Made by a program: the position numbers and the translations under genes. Below are positions 7,333 through 15,621 of a stretch of DNA of 35,281 bases, one piece after another. The stretch's first letter is position 1, and the number at the start of each line of letters is the position of its first letter. This stretch comes from Methylobacter sp. (GTDB lineage Bacteria; Pseudomonadota; Gammaproteobacteria; Methylococcales; Methylomonadaceae): positions 1 through 35,281 of the forward strand of contig JALNYY010000028.1 of the NCBI GenBank assembly GCA_023229605.1. Reading direction: 5' to 3'. A model generated the notes under the pieces. It searched no databases, was not told the DNA's origin, and saw only the letters and a list, made by a program, of their open reading frames with translations.

Positions 7333-10178
7333 GATAGTTTTCCTACTAATTGCCAACGGATGGCGAACAGGCGCTCTCTGTGTTGACTCATTTCCAGGGC
7401 CGCTTCAATATCGGCTAATAATCGGTCTTCTTCCGCTTCGATTTTTTTCTTTTCTTCGTGGTAGTCGAGCATTAGATTGTCACGTTCACGCTCTCGTTGT
7501 TTGAGGACTTTTTTCGCATCCATTTTTTCCTTAAGCGTAGGCAGTTGTCTGGATGCCTTACGCGCTTCCTTGATCTCCTGATCAAGCTGTTTGATACGAA
7601 TATCCAAAGCGATGCGCCGATCTTCCGCCCAGCGATCCAGTTTCTCGGTTTCGTCATCGTAGTAGCGTTCGTTATCTTTCGCTGCGGCATTCACGCAGTT
7701 AGCTTCAAGCACCTGAAGCTGGCTGTCCAGTAATGCTGTTTGATTGAGCTTGGCATCCGGTTTTATTTTTTGCACCGGCAATTCCAGCAGCCGATCAATA
7801 GTATCTGGATGTAGCGTTTCACCTGTTATTGTGCAGGCCGCCGGCAATAAATGCTCGATGGTTTGCTTAGCGGTTTTTAGAATCATTTTTTCCAACACGA
7901 GCTCACCGGACTGGCCGATCAGTGCTTTTAAATCCGAATATTGTCCATTGCCTTGAGCATTATATTCAAAGACCAATTCTACGGGGGTAGTAGTAGGATT
8001 TAGTGCTGCTAATTCATCTTTTGCTTGTTTGATTAAATCCTTACCTAAACCCTCATTGGGCCGGAAGAATTGAGCGTCGAAATCGTCGGCGCTTTGCCAA
8101 TTAACATCATACCAAATACCCTCATTGGTCCCCGGCTGGGTATAAAAAAAACGATGCTCGTTAAATTGCGCTTCCGGCACAGACATACGGGCCAATTGCA
8201 GTAGTCGTTGCTGGTAATCATTAAGGTGTTGTAAAGTTTTATCGCGACGTAAATTAAGCCGTTTGACAACATCGACATCAAAATTTTCAAGCAATGAGCG
8301 GCGGGTATCTTGTGAACGTGCTTCCAAGTCAGTTTGAAACTCGGCTTGCAGACTATTAAACTCCTCCTCAATCTGTTCGTCATTCCTGCATTTCTGGTAG
8401 ATGTCGTGGATACGTCGTTCAATATCCATGCCGGACTCAATAGAACCCAGAATCTCATCTGAAGCGCCGAATACACCCTCAAACAATTTAAACTTCTGGC
8501 TTAACAGCTCAAACACGCGCTCATCGGCGCGGTTTCCTTTGTTAATAAAATTGACGACGACGACATCGTGTTTCTGACCATAACGGTGTACGCGGCCAAT
8601 CCGCTGCTCGACGCGTTGCGGGTTCCAGGGCAGATCGTAATTAATAAGTAATGAGCAGAACTGCAAGTTAATACCTTCGGCTCCGGCTTCGGTGCAAATC
8701 ATGATGCCGGCATCATCACGAAATTTATCAACTAATGCGGCTTTCATATCAGAGCTCTTTGAACCTGAAATGCGCGATGAGCCATGATGTTTTTTCAGCC
8801 AAGCCTGATAGATTTGTTTTGAGTTGGCATCGTTGTTACTGCCATTAAGCAATACCAGTCGATCAAAGTAACCTTGTTCACTCAAATGCTCGCAGAGCCA
8901 CGTTTGGGTGCGTACAGACTCGGTAAAAATAACCGCTTTACGCGCCCCGCCCAGCCGTTCTGTAAAATCGAATGCTTTGCCTAATACTCTTAACAATGCA
9001 TCAAACTTTGAGTTTTGTGTAATATCGCTGGCTAGTTGTTTAAAATCCTTAAGCTTATCGATTTCCGCTTGCAGAGCTTTGGCATCAATAAGGTCATCAT
9101 CCGTAATATCGTTGGAATCGGTTAGATCATCCGTTGTTTCGTAGTCTTGCAGTGCATCTATCAATGGCAGTTTCTTTTCCAACCTATCAATCATCGTTTC
9201 CAATGTGCCTTGAATAGCATAGGCTGAAGAAGCCAGAATTTTACGAATAACCAAGGTTACCAAATGGCGAGCACCCGGCTTAATCGCTAACAAATCATCT
9301 TGCTGTAAATAGCTCGATACTTCGCTGTAAAGATTTAACTCTTCTTGTCCGGGACGAAAATCTTCTGTCAATGAGTATCGCTTGGTAAATTTAATCCCGC
9401 CTTCCTGTTGAACCTGTCTGCGTAGGGTACGGCGGCAAATTTTCTTTAGCCGTGAACGCAGCAGGGCAAACTCGGCCTCATCCAGCTTGGGTCGACAGTA
9501 GCGGGCTTTGAATGAATCAAGATCGCCAAAGAAATGTGGGTCGATAATAGATGTCAGCCCGTAAAGTTCCTGCAAATTATTCTGTAACGGGGTCGCAGAT
9601 AACATGACCTTGGAACAGTTTTTTAGAGCGTTCTCCAGCTTTTTAGCTGTCTTTGCTCCGTCAGACTTGTAAATATTGCGCAGTTTATGCGCTTCATCAA
9701 GCACTACCATATCCCAAGGAACTCTTGCTAATTCAAGATCTTTGCGGGCCGCAAATTCGTAGGAACAAATCATCACTGATCTTCCCTCGCTATCAAAAGG
9801 ATTGCTAACTCCTGATTTGAGTAGCGCGTTAAAATTTTTGGCTTCGAGAATTCTGGAAGGCAGGGAGAATTTTTCTTCCAGTTCTTGACTCCACTGCTTA
9901 CGTAAAGTGGCAGGCACAATCAACAGCAGCTTACGCTTACGTTCCGCCCATTTTTGAGCAAGCACTAGGCTGGCTTCGATAGTTTTACCCAAGCCCACTT
10001 CATCGGCGAGGATAACGCCATTGGAAAGTGGGGATGCCAATGCGAACAGTGCGGCTTCAACTTGATGCGGATTCATGTCAACTTTGGCACTTGCGATGGT
10101 TTGAGTCAGAGATTTTTCAGCCTTACCCTCCAATGATAACCAATGTGCAAAGTAACCGGTTTGATAGGCTGTATACAT
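7329..10178 (-). CDS. SNF2/RapA-like helicase, first gene of the defence cluster
   Basis: 949 aa from ATG 10178 (MYTAYQTGYF); a TTG directly before it would add one residue. A strong GGGAGGG precedes the start. Motifs, numbered from that TTG: DEVGLGKT Walker A (60-67), DEAH (162-165), LSATPLQNN (194-202), and the C-terminal helicase lobe with EAGAEGINLQ and QRIGRVHRYGQ. The last ~350 residues hold a long charged, probably coiled-coil region (LDQEIKEARKASRQL..., ERERDNLMLDYHEEKKKIEAEEDRLL). The layout resembles the SNF2 helicases of DISARM (DrmD-like) and RapA. It would be an ATP-driven DNA translocase that remodels protein-DNA complexes. No DISARM core genes (drmA, drmB, drmC) are present, so calling it DISARM would be wrong on this evidence. 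Confidence 0.88.
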   Translation of the reverse strand: MYTAYQTGYFAHWLSLEGKAEKSLTQTIASAKVDMNPHQVEAALFALASPLSNGVILADEVGLGKTIEASLVLAQKWAERKRKLLLIVPATLRKQWSQELEEKFSLPSRILEAKNFNALLKSGVSNPFDSEGRSVMICSYEFAARKDLELARVPWDMVVLDEAHKLRNIYKSDGAKTAKKLENALKNCSKVMLSATPLQNNLQELYGLTSIIDPHFFGDLDSFKARYCRPKLDEAEFALLRSRLKKICRRTLRRQVQQEGGIKFTKRYSLTEDFRPGQEELNLYSEVSSYLQQDDLLAIKPGARHLVTLVIRKILASSAYAIQGTLETMIDRLEKKLPLIDALQDYETTDDLTDSNDITDDDLIDAKALQAEIDKLKDFKQLASDITQNSKFDALLRVLGKAFDFTERLGGARKAVIFTESVRTQTWLCEHLSEQGYFDRLVLLNGSNNDANSKQIYQAWLKKHHGSSRISGSKSSDMKAALVDKFRDDAGIMICTEAGAEGINLQFCSLLINYDLPWNPQRVEQRIGRVHRYGQKHDVVVVNFINKGNRADERVFELLSQKFKLFEGVFGASDEILGSIESGMDIERRIHDIYQKCRNDEQIEEEFNSLQAEFQTDLEARSQDTRRSLLENFDVDVVKRLNLRRDKTLQHLNDYQQRLLQLARMSVPEAQFNEHRFFYTQPGTNEGIWYDVNWQSADDFDAQFFRPNEGLGKDLIKQAKDELAALNPTTTPVELVFEYNAQGNGQYSDLKALIGQSGELVLEKMILKTAKQTIEHLLPAACTITGETLHPDTIDRLLELPVQKIKPDAKLNQTALLDSQLQVLEANCVNAAAKDNERYYDDETEKLDRWAEDRRIALDIRIKQLDQEIKEARKASRQLPTLKEKMDAKKVLKQRERERDNLMLDYHEEKKKIEAEEDRLLADIEAALEMSQHRERLFAIRWQLVGKLS

Positions 10179-10200
10179 CAACCCTCCCTTTGTTGAAGAA

Positions 10201-10231
10201 GACCTGCGAGGTTTTAAAAACCTCGCAGGTC
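10201..10231. repeat. 31-bp perfect palindrome in the helicase leader
   Basis: Arms of 15 bp, GACCTGCGAGGTTTT (10201-10215) and its exact complement (10217-10231), around one base. It lies between the putative promoter (10257-10265) and the helicase Shine-Dalgarno, so it would form a strong stem in the 5' leader of the five-gene mRNA. No U-run follows in either direction, which argues against a simple terminator. Small palindromes of this kind are often dispersed repeats (REP/MITE-like). Confidence 0.75.
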
Positions 10232-10255
10232 TTTCACTATGAATTTAATAGCGTC

Positions 10256-10278
10256 CATTATAACAAGCTTTGTTTACC
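10256..10278. repeat. Right copy of 23-bp direct repeat
   Basis: Identical to 140-162 in the same orientation. It lies 77 bp upstream of the helicase start and just downstream of the stop of the 108-aa membrane-protein gene (stop at 10298-10300). Weaker similarity to the left copy runs on into the last codons of that gene. Together the copies bracket about 10.1 kb containing exactly the five restriction/helicase genes. Confidence 0.85.
10257..10265 (-). promoter_or_regulatory. Extended -10 promoter for the five-gene cluster
   Basis: The minus strand reads TGTTATAAT: a perfect TATAAT preceded by the extended -10 TGN. A 17-bp spacer leads to AGGGTG, which is not a good -35, so recognition would rest on the extended -10. 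Transcription would begin near 10250 and give a leader of about 70 bases containing the 31-bp palindrome. The element sits inside the 23-bp repeat, so the left copy has the same -10. Confidence 0.5.
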
Positions 10279-10297
10279 GCACCCTCTCATTTGTGCT

Positions 10298-10624
10298 TTA
10301 ACTAAACAGCGCTATGATCTGCGTCAATAAGTCCAACCAGGCGGTTTTAAACTCAATAACTGAAATTTGACTGGCCCTAACCATGCCGACAATACCGACC
10401 ATAATCCAAAACACGTTCAGCAAGGTATAAGCGCTGTCCTTCTTGAGTATCGAACACCAGGAAAGTATCACCGCATCCGTGGTGTTAAAAGCCCAGACAA
10501 ACATAAACGGACTTTCCGGGCCCAGCCAACTGACCAGCGAGAAGCTGAAAATGCGCATCAGCACGCCGACCATTTCGATGAATCGAATATATCTGAAAAC
10601 GAATGAATTTAATGCGTTGATCAT
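10298..10624 (-). CDS. Small multi-pass membrane protein, function unknown
   Basis: 108 aa. At least two and probably three hydrophobic segments are visible: about residues 16-35, 40-58 (FMFVWAFNTTDAVILSWCSIL) and 66-84 (YTLLNVFWIMVGIVGMV). AGGGGG sits about nine bases before the ATG, supporting a real start. The alternation of helices and the NVFW segment recall small CBU_0592-like membrane proteins, but I do not recognise it firmly. It diverges from uvrA across 87 bp and is probably part of the native locus. Its 3' end runs into the right copy of the repeat, so it may mark the insertion point of the left cluster. Confidence 0.65.
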   Translation of the reverse strand: MINALNSFVFRYIRFIEMVGVLMRIFSFSLVSWLGPESPFMFVWAFNTTDAVILSWCSILKKDSAYTLLNVFWIMVGIVGMVRASQISVIEFKTAWLDLLTQIIALFS

Positions 10625-10651
10625 TATTTAAAACCCCCTAGTGTGCGCCGT

Positions 10652-10685
10652 TTGTGTTCATACGGCTTTGCTCGTATATTATACG
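10652..10685 (+). promoter_or_regulatory. Candidate uvrA promoter with small palindrome
   Basis: TTGTGT (10652-10657) and TATATT (10675-10680) are spaced by 17 bp and lie about 32 bp before the uvrA ATG. The -10 is embedded in CGTATA-T-TATACG (10673-10685), a perfect 6-bp inverted repeat, possibly an operator. It lacks the CTG...CAG ends of a gammaproteobacterial LexA box, so SOS control cannot be claimed. Confidence 0.4.
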
Positions 10686-10711
10686 GTTGTTGAAATTGCC
10701 GGAATTATTTA

Positions 10712-13528
10712 ATGGATACGATTAGCATTCGTGGCGCCAGAACGCATAACCTGAAAAATATCGATCTTGACCTGCCCAGAGATCAACTTATCATCATCAC
10801 CGGGCTGTCCGGTTCGGGTAAATCGTCGCTCGCCTTCGACACCATTTATGCCGAAGGCCAACGGCGCTATGTGGAATCCCTTTCCACCTATGCCCGTCAG
10901 TTCTTGTCGATGATGGAAAAGCCCGATGTCGACCATATCGAAGGCTTGTCCCCGGCCATTTCGATCGAACAAAAATCCACCTCGCACAACCCGCGCTCCA
11001 CGGTCGGGACCATCACAGAAATCTACGATTATCTAAGGCTGCTGTATGCCCGCGCCGGTACGCCGCGCTGCCCTGAACACCATGTCTCGCTGGAAGCGCA
11101 AACCGTCAGCCAGATGGTCGACCATGTGCTGTCGCAAGCGCCCGAGCAGCGCTGGATGCTGCTGGCTCCGGTAGTCAACGACCGCAAGGGCGAGCATATC
11201 CAGCTGCTCGACGACCTGCGCGCCCAAGGCTTCATTCGCGCCCGGATCGACGGCACGGTGTACGACCTGGACGAGCCGCCGGTACTGGATTTAAAAAAGA
11301 AACATACCATCGAGGTCATCGTCGACCGTTTCAAGATCCGCGACGACATCGCCTTGCGCCTGTCTGAATCCTTCGAGACGGCCTTGCGCATCGCCGACGG
11401 CATCGCCATCGCCGCCTGCATCGACGATGCGACCGAACTGCTGTTTTCGGAGCGCTACGCCTGCCCCCATTGCGGCTACAGCCTGACCGAACTGGAACCG
11501 CGCATCTTCTCGTTCAACAATCCCAAAGGCGCATGCGGCAGTTGCGACGGCTTGGGCGTGCGGCAGCATTTCGATCCCGAGCTGATTATCCATAACCCCG
11601 GCATCAGCCTGGCCGGCGGCGCGATTCGCGGCTGGGACCGGCGCAACGCCTATTATTACCAGATCATCTGCTCTCTGGCCAAGCACTATAATTTCGATCC
11701 GGAAGCGCCGTTTTCGGAGCTGTCCAAAGAACACCAGGACATCATCCTGTACGGCAGCGGCCATGAAGTTATCGAATTTAAATTCATGGCCGGAACCGGA
11801 TCGGTCAAGAAGAAGCACCACAGCTTTGAAGGCATCATCGCCAACATGGATAGGCGCTACCATGAGACCGACTCGCAACTCGTGCGCGATGAACTATCCA
11901 AATATTTGTCCCAGAAGCCCTGTAGCGCTTGCGAAGGCGCAAGGCTTAATATTTCGGCCAGGAATGTATTTGTCGAGGATTTGCCGCTGCACCAGCTGAC
12001 CCGTTTCCCAATCCGCAAATCGCTGGATTTCTTCTCGCACCTTAACCTGCCCGGCAAACGCGGCGAAGTGGCGGCAAAAATCGTCAAGGAAATTCAGGAA
12101 CGGCTCGAATTCCTGGTCAATGTCGGCCTCGACTATTTGACGCTGGACCGCAGCGCTGACACCCTGTCCGGCGGCGAGGCGCAGCGCATCCGTCTCGCCA
12201 GCCAGATCGGCGCAGGCCTGGTCGGCGTAATGTACGTGCTGGATGAGCCGTCCATAGGCCTACACCAGCGCGACAACCAGCGCCTGCTGAACACCTTGTT
12301 CCGTCTGCGCGACCTCGGCAATACCGTGATCGTGGTCGAGCATGACGAAGACGCGATCCGCTCCGCGCAACATATCGTCGATATAGGTCCCGGCGCCGGG
12401 GTGCATGGCGGACAGATCATTGCGCAGGGTACGCTGCAAGATATTATCAACAACCCGAACTCATTAACCGGCCAGTATTTATCGGGAAAGATCGGCATAC
12501 ATGTCCCTGAAAAACTAACGCCTGTCGATAAAGGCAAACAGATCGTGATCCGCAATGCGCACGGCAACAACCTGAGGAATGTCGATATTTCATTCCCTAT
12601 CGGTTTGCTGACCTGCGTGACCGGCGTATCCGGTTCCGGCAAATCGACGCTGATCAACGACACCTTGTACTGCCATGCGGCGCGGTTAATCAACCGTGCC
12701 GGCGTCATTCCCGCGCCCTGCGACGCGATCGAAGGCCTGGAGCATTTCGATAAAGTCGTCGACATAGACCAAAGCCCGATAGGCCGCACGCCCAGGTCGA
12801 ACCCGGCCACTTATACCGGTTTGTTCACGCCGATACGGGAGTTGTTTTCGGCGACGCCTGAAGCCCGTTCGCGCGGATACACGCCCGGCCGGTTCAGCTT
12901 TAACGTCAAGGGCGGACGCTGCGAGGCTTGCAAAGGCGACGGCGTGATTAAAGTCGAGATGCACTTTTTGCCGGACATTTTCGTCCATTGCGACAGCTGC
13001 GGCGGCAAACGCTATAACCGCGAAACGCTGGAGATACGCTACAAAGGCAAAACCATCAACGAAGTGCTGGACATGACCGTCGAGGATGCCGCCGAGTTCT
13101 TCAGCCCGGTGCCGGTGCTGGCCCGTAAATTACAGACCTTGGTCGAGGTCGGCTTAAGCTACATCACTTTGGGGCAGAATGCGACCACCCTGTCCGGCGG
13201 CGAAGCGCAACGGGTAAAGCTCGCCAAGGAACTGTCCAAGCGCGACACCGGCAAAACCCTGTACATCCTGGACGAGCCGACCACAGGCCTGCATTTCCAC
13301 GACATCAAGCAATTGCTGACCGTGTTGCATACCCTGCGCGACCACGGTAATACCGTCATCGTCATCGAGCACAACCTGGATGTGATCAAGACCGCAGACT
13401 GGATCATCGACATGGGGCCGGAAGGCGGCGACGGCGGCGGCACGCTGGTTGCGGAAGGCACGCCCAAGCAGGTTTCCGAAAATAAATCCTCGCATACGGG
13501 AGAGTATTTGAAGCGGTTTTTTGAGTGA
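10712..13528 (+). CDS. uvrA: UvrABC excinuclease subunit A
   Basis: 938 aa, the usual length for UvrA. Two ABC ATPase units are visible: Walker A GLSGSGKS at 31-38 and GVSGSGKS at about 638-645; signature LSGGEAQRIRLA at about 485 and LSGGEAQRVKLA at about 827; Walker B followed by LDEPSIGLH and LDEPTTGLH. Two zinc modules are intact (CPHCG...CGSC and CEAC...CDSC). It is the damage-recognition ATPase of nucleotide excision repair, loading UvrB on distorted DNA in the cytoplasm. It is a single-gene plus-strand unit between a divergent small membrane-protein gene and the convergent esterase gene. Weak Shine-Dalgarno (GGAA). No frame damage. It is probably the conserved anchor of this locus. Confidence 0.98.
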   Translation: MDTISIRGARTHNLKNIDLDLPRDQLIIITGLSGSGKSSLAFDTIYAEGQRRYVESLSTYARQFLSMMEKPDVDHIEGLSPAISIEQKSTSHNPRSTVGTITEIYDYLRLLYARAGTPRCPEHHVSLEAQTVSQMVDHVLSQAPEQRWMLLAPVVNDRKGEHIQLLDDLRAQGFIRARIDGTVYDLDEPPVLDLKKKHTIEVIVDRFKIRDDIALRLSESFETALRIADGIAIAACIDDATELLFSERYACPHCGYSLTELEPRIFSFNNPKGACGSCDGLGVRQHFDPELIIHNPGISLAGGAIRGWDRRNAYYYQIICSLAKHYNFDPEAPFSELSKEHQDIILYGSGHEVIEFKFMAGTGSVKKKHHSFEGIIANMDRRYHETDSQLVRDELSKYLSQKPCSACEGARLNISARNVFVEDLPLHQLTRFPIRKSLDFFSHLNLPGKRGEVAAKIVKEIQERLEFLVNVGLDYLTLDRSADTLSGGEAQRIRLASQIGAGLVGVMYVLDEPSIGLHQRDNQRLLNTLFRLRDLGNTVIVVEHDEDAIRSAQHIVDIGPGAGVHGGQIIAQGTLQDIINNPNSLTGQYLSGKIGIHVPEKLTPVDKGKQIVIRNAHGNNLRNVDISFPIGLLTCVTGVSGSGKSTLINDTLYCHAARLINRAGVIPAPCDAIEGLEHFDKVVDIDQSPIGRTPRSNPATYTGLFTPIRELFSATPEARSRGYTPGRFSFNVKGGRCEACKGDGVIKVEMHFLPDIFVHCDSCGGKRYNRETLEIRYKGKTINEVLDMTVEDAAEFFSPVPVLARKLQTLVEVGLSYITLGQNATTLSGGEAQRVKLAKELSKRDTGKTLYILDEPTTGLHFHDIKQLLTVLHTLRDHGNTVIVIEHNLDVIKTADWIIDMGPEGGDGGGTLVAEGTPKQVSENKSSHTGEYLKRFFE

Positions 13529-13569
13529 TGCGGGCTTGCATAACGTCGTTAAATTAAGAAAATCCATCG

Positions 13570-13590
13570 TTCCGGCATTGATTGCCGGAA
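13570..13590. repeat. Short inverted repeat after uvrA
   Basis: Perfect 8-bp arms TTCCGGCA (13570-13577) and TGCCGGAA (13583-13590) with a 5-base loop, 42 bp beyond the uvrA stop. It could help end or stabilise the uvrA transcript, but no U-run follows. Confidence 0.5.
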
Positions 13591-13761
13591 GCCAAACCTG
13601 AACACTTCCATCTGCTCTGGATAGCGGAATGACGGACTATTCTTCGTGCGGCTTGAGGCACAGGAATGTCCGACATACCGGTTTATTTCGTGTCTATTGC
13701 GTATCACCGATCTTTAGAATTTGGTTAAAAATAATAACTTCCCGAAATCACTGTCTTCTAT

Positions 13762-13837
13762 CATCAAGCCGTTCGTGCTGACCCTTCGGCTACTACGCTC
13801 AGGACTAAAGGCCCTGTCGAGCATGATCGGCTTGATG
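13762..13837. repeat. REP-like palindrome, diverged copy
   Basis: 10-bp arms CATCAAGCCG (13762-13771) and CGGCTTGATG (13828-13837) flank TTCGTGCTGA and GAGCATGA, the same inner words as the hairpin at 3016-3066. The middle is longer and rearranged (CCCTTCGG, CGCTCAGG). It is a second, diverged member of the same dispersed family. Confidence 0.65.
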
Positions 13838-13899
13838 CAGTAGGCCGAACGGAAAAATTTTACCCTAGCCATAAACTGGGAAGCTATTAATGACCAGAG

Positions 13900-15621
13900 T
13901 TACCGGTTCCCCCGCGTTCCAACCCACGGCTCAACCAGATCGTAACCGATGCCGTCCCAAAAATTGCAGATTTCACGGTAGGGATCGTTCTGCACGGACA
14001 CTGCCGGGGCATTCAGCACCAGATAATCCTTTTTGTGCTGACTGAACGCCGGCCAGCGCACGCCAACCGATGCCGCCGCCGGATCGCCGTTGGGGTTTAG
14101 ATAGGTTGCAAAATTGGTCCAGTAATCGATTATCGTATTTGAAAGCGCCTCTTCCTCGGCGGTAAAGCGGCCGCCTATTTTATCGGCGCTATGGAACACA
14201 AATGGCAGCTCTGCGCCATGGCAGACATTGTCGTCGGCCCGACAATCCGGGCCGCCCCATACTTGAAACGACGGCTGGTGATTGAACAGATAGGCATATA
14301 CCGGCGCTGCGGCGGTGGCTGCAACATAACGCGAACTGCACCGCAGGAAATTGTCTGTCTGGATGCGCGCCCACAACGCGCTGTTGCTGCTGCCGTTCTG
14401 TGCCGGATACTTGGCGATCGCCTTCTGGAAATCCAGGCCGAACAAGGATGCCGTCCAGGCGGAATAATCGGCCGGGGTAATCGACTGCCCGTTGACGAAC
14501 AGCACAGACTCGTTTTTGTTGGTTCCCAGCAGTATGGGCTTGTTTGCCCGGCGTTCGGCGGCGGCAACAACCGGCTGCCGGGTCAGCACCACACCATCAA
14601 TCACCGGCGTAAAGGGGATGTAATATTTGGCTCCTGAAAACACCGTGCTCATCTTGGGTATAAACGCATCCTGCGCCAACAGAATGTCGTTTACATCGGT
14701 ATTTTCCAGGCATTTCAAATCCCGGCAGTTCAAGCCCTGTTTAAAAACATTGCCGACATTGACCTGATCTTCAAGCCGTTTGTAAGGCAATGCCAGGAAA
14801 TTGCTTTCCATAATTCCGGCCCGGAATAACTTGGCGCTGCCCGGCGCGGAAAACAGATGCAGGCCCACCGACATCGCGCCTGCGCTCTCGCCGAAAATAG
14901 TCACCTTGCCGGGGTCTCCGCCGAAATCCCGGATACTGTTCTGTACCCAGGAAAGCGCGAGCTGTTGATCCATGAAACCGTAGTTTCCGGACAGCTCGTC
15001 CGTAGCCAGAAAGCCGAGTACGCCAAGCCGATAGTTAAAGCTGACCAGGATGACATTTTTATTTGCAGCCAAAAAACTGCCGTCATACAGCGGATCGGAA
15101 CTGTCACCCTCGCTAAAGCCGCCGCCATAAATAAACACCATGACCGGGAGTTTTGCATCAGGCTTTATGCCTGCGGGTATCCAGATATTCAGCGACAGGC
15201 AATCCTCACTTTGGCCTGATGCCTCAAGCAATTTGCGGCTATCCGGTTTGGCGTGCCGGTGATGAATTTGACTGAGTTGCGTGCCCTCCGCAGCAGTAGG
15301 CTGAACTGCATACTGCGGGCATACCGGGCCGTATTGCACGGCCTCCAATGTTTCTGTCCACGGCTGCTTCGGCACCGGCGGCTTCCAGCGTCTATCCCCG
15401 GCAGTCGATTCGGCAAACGGAATCCCCAAAAATGCGTTGGCCTGTTTGCCTGAATCCGTAGTCACCAACTTACCGCATACGGGACCGGCCTTGCTGGCAA
15501 CGAGTCCGGTCGTGCAGGCTGAAACCGGAGCCGCGGTTACGCCGGGCGCGGTCAAGACGAGCAACGCCGCCGATAATTGCGCGACTGCCGCTGTAGAGCA
15601 AAGCTTAATCAGTTTTTTCAT
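13900..15621 (-). CDS. Secreted type B carboxylesterase
   Basis: 573 aa from the ATG at 15619-15621 (MKKLIKLC). GGAGG at 15631-15635 is nine bases from this ATG but only three from the upstream ATG at 15625-15627, so the inner start is preferred. An N-terminal signal sequence ends near GVTA-AP; VSAC could also be read as a lipobox but lies far from the hydrophobic core. Alpha/beta-hydrolase triad, numbered from the first ATG: S248 in FGESAG, E373 in GTNKNES, H470 in CHGAEL; oxyanion-hole GGGF at about 168-171. It hydrolyses carboxylic esters, probably in the periplasm. Its start overlaps the NRPS stop, so it is the last gene of the megasynthase operon and may hydrolyse or unmask the product or protect the host. 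That role is inference. Confidence 0.88.
   Translation of the reverse strand: MKKLIKLCSTAAVAQLSAALLVLTAPGVTAAPVSACTTGLVASKAGPVCGKLVTTDSGKQANAFLGIPFAESTAGDRRWKPPVPKQPWTETLEAVQYGPVCPQYAVQPTAAEGTQLSQIHHRHAKPDSRKLLEASGQSEDCLSLNIWIPAGIKPDAKLPVMVFIYGGGFSEGDSSDPLYDGSFLAANKNVILVSFNYRLGVLGFLATDELSGNYGFMDQQLALSWVQNSIRDFGGDPGKVTIFGESAGAMSVGLHLFSAPGSAKLFRAGIMESNFLALPYKRLEDQVNVGNVFKQGLNCRDLKCLENTDVNDILLAQDAFIPKMSTVFSGAKYYIPFTPVIDGVVLTRQPVVAAAERRANKPILLGTNKNESVLFVNGQSITPADYSAWTASLFGLDFQKAIAKYPAQNGSSNSALWARIQTDNFLRCSSRYVAATAAAPVYAYLFNHQPSFQVWGGPDCRADDNVCHGAELPFVFHSADKIGGRFTAEEEALSNTIIDYWTNFATYLNPNGDPAAASVGVRWPAFSQHKKDYLVLNAPAVSVQNDPYREICNFWDGIGYDLVEPWVGTRGNR

Larger units (their letters stand above)
13529..13899. 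other. Convergent intergenic region with two hairpin repeats
   Basis: 371 bp between the 3' ends of uvrA and the esterase gene. No convincing gene. It contains a short stem TTCCGGCA/TGCCGGAA (13570-13590) and a REP-like element (13762-13837). Neither is followed by a good T-tract, so I cannot place a standard terminator for either gene. Confidence 0.6.

Noticed and set aside
219..10178. DISARM or BREX system
   Set aside because: The SNF2 helicase and methyltransferase recall DISARM, but drmA, drmB and drmC are absent, and there is no PglZ or BrxC.
10201..10231. Rho-independent terminator
   Set aside because: The stem is strong but no run of T follows on either strand, and it lies upstream of the helicase start inside the expected leader.
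10673..10685. LexA box in front of uvrA
   Set aside because: The palindrome CGTATA-T-TATACG lacks the CTG...CAG ends of the gammaproteobacterial SOS box.
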